Source: DP-19 sp041488235 (GTDB lineage Bacteria > Desulfobacterota > Binatia > UTPRO1). Taken from it: 8,967 bases of DNA. The stretch spans positions 1 to 8,967 of the forward strand of contig JBGPOW010000190.1 of assembly GCA_041488235.1 (NCBI GenBank). Reading direction: 5' to 3'. The notes below the pieces were generated by a model, which had not been told where the DNA came from, searched no databases, and saw only the letters and a list, made by a program, of their open reading frames with translations. The number at the start of each line of letters is the position of its first letter. Within the stretch, counting starts at the first letter, position 1. The translations under genes and the position numbers were made by a program. Positions 6,075 to 8,967 of this stretch are shown piece by piece.

Positions 6075-6107
6075 GCGCGGACAGTCGATCATGCGACGCG
6101 TCCGCGC
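6075..6107 (-). terminator. Terminator-like hairpin downstream of the molybdoenzyme gene
   Basis: GCGCGGAC (6075-6082) pairs with GTCCGCGC (6100-6107), an 8-bp stem with a 17-nt loop, beginning 18 nt past the stop of the minus-strand gene. There is no T-tract. It abuts the extended arm of element copy 2 and shares base 6075 with it, so the two structures would compete at the edge. Confidence 0.4.
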
Positions 6108-6125
6108 GACGACCTGAAGAGCGCG

Positions 6126-8440
<2,315 letters not shown>

Positions 8441-8444
<4 letters not shown>

Positions 8445-8941
8445 GCTCGCTCCTTCAATCGACGGCCGCTCGTCGAGCGTGCCGCCGTGTCACGATACCG
8501 TTTCGTCGGACGCGCCGTCATGTCGCGCGCCGTCACGACGTCGCCGCAGTGATCGCACGTGAGCCGCAACGCCGTCACGTGCCCGCAGCCGCGGTGCACA
8601 CGCTCGACGGGCGGCCCCTTCTTCCCTGCCATGTGCTTGTCGCCCCAACCGGCGATCGTGACGATGACGCCGTAAAGGTCGTGCCCTTTCTCCGTCAGCC
8701 GGTACTCGAACCGCGGCGGCGACTGCTGATAGCGCTCGCGCCGCAGCACCCCGTGCCGCACCAGCTTCCGCAGCCGATCGGCGAGCCGATGCCGCGTGAT
8801 CCCGAGACTCGCCTGAAACGCATCGAACCGCCGCGTCCCGAGAAACGCGTCGCGCAGCACGAGCAGCGTCCAGCGGTCGCCGATGACCGACAACGTCCGT
8901 GCGATGGTGCAGTCGAGCTTCCCGACGTCCCGCCAGCGCAT
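8441..8941 (-). CDS. HxlR-family winged-helix regulator with C-terminal zinc-ribbon-like tail
   Basis: A 166-aa DNA-binding protein. Residues about 8-105 form the HxlR/MarR-like winged helix: C11 followed by TIARTLSVIGDRWTLLVLRD, recognition region GITRHRLADRLRKLVRHGVL (47-66) and the wing with YRLTEKG (80-86). The near-N-terminal Cys (C11) is the residue used for redox or electrophile sensing in characterised HxlR proteins such as YodB. After the core, C119, H121, C129 and C132 (CGH...CDHCG) form a zinc-ribbon-like tail that many longer HxlR proteins carry. It lies directly upstream of, and overlaps, the molybdoenzyme gene, so it probably controls that gene and itself. ATG 8941 gives the normal family N-terminus. 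Its Shine-Dalgarno is weak (GGAA within the operator, about 13 nt away). Confidence 0.92.
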
Positions 8942-8951
8942 GCGCGCATTA

Positions 8952-8966
8952 GTTCCAAAGTGGAAC
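8952..8966 (-). promoter_or_regulatory. Inverted repeat, probable HxlR operator
   Basis: GTTCCA-AAG-TGGAAC is a perfect inverted repeat with 6-bp half sites and a 3-nt spacer, ending 10 nt upstream of the regulator's start codon. Placement and dyad symmetry fit an autoregulatory operator of a dimeric winged-helix protein. It also covers the weak ribosome binding site. The window ends one base further on, so the -35/-10 region cannot be seen. Confidence 0.65.
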
Positions 8967-8967
8967 C

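Overview
The window is about 9 kb of high-GC bacterial chromosome with long coding regions on both strands. The gene content is an acyl-CoA dehydrogenase of the ACAD10/11 type, a MeaB GTPase, a molybdopterin oxidoreductase, secreted cysteine-rich proteins and a PDZ-like/multi-TM sensor module. This mix suggests an environmental, metabolically versatile lineage related to the old Deltaproteobacteria (for example Myxococcota, Desulfobacterota or Binatota-like). That placement is inference from gene content and composition; no rRNA or phylogenetic marker is present.

Left part (1-3086): the 3' end of a secreted-type, cysteine-rich protein gene (+), a 256-nt gap, then an acyl-CoA dehydrogenase (-) divergent from meaB (+). 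The divergent pair shares a roughly 100-nt control region. Both families belong to acyl-CoA catabolism. MeaB serves a B12-dependent acyl-CoA mutase, and no mutase lies in the window.

Middle part (3087-5430): after a terminator-like hairpin and a 16-bp palindrome come two + strand genes of unknown specific role. One is a Sec-exported protein with an IPT/TIG-like N-terminal region. The other is an 8-TM membrane protein built like the sensing half of a membrane kinase but with no kinase domain.

Convergent gap (5431-6125): about 695 nt without a credible gene. It holds the most unusual feature of the window: two copies of a 135-nt palindromic element in opposite orientation, 247 nt apart and about 87% identical. 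All nine stem differences between the copies keep base pairing, including four two-sided compensatory changes.

Right part (6126-8967, - strand): a two-gene operon of an HxlR-family regulator followed, with a 4-nt ATGA overlap, by a 772-aa 4Fe-4S/bis-MGD molybdopterin oxidoreductase. A perfect GTTCCA-N3-TGGAAC inverted repeat 10 nt upstream of the HxlR start is a likely operator for the operon. The enzyme has the FeS cysteines but no cysteine or selenocysteine where a molybdenum ligand would be expected.

I see no tRNA, rRNA, CRISPR array, transposase or integrase gene.
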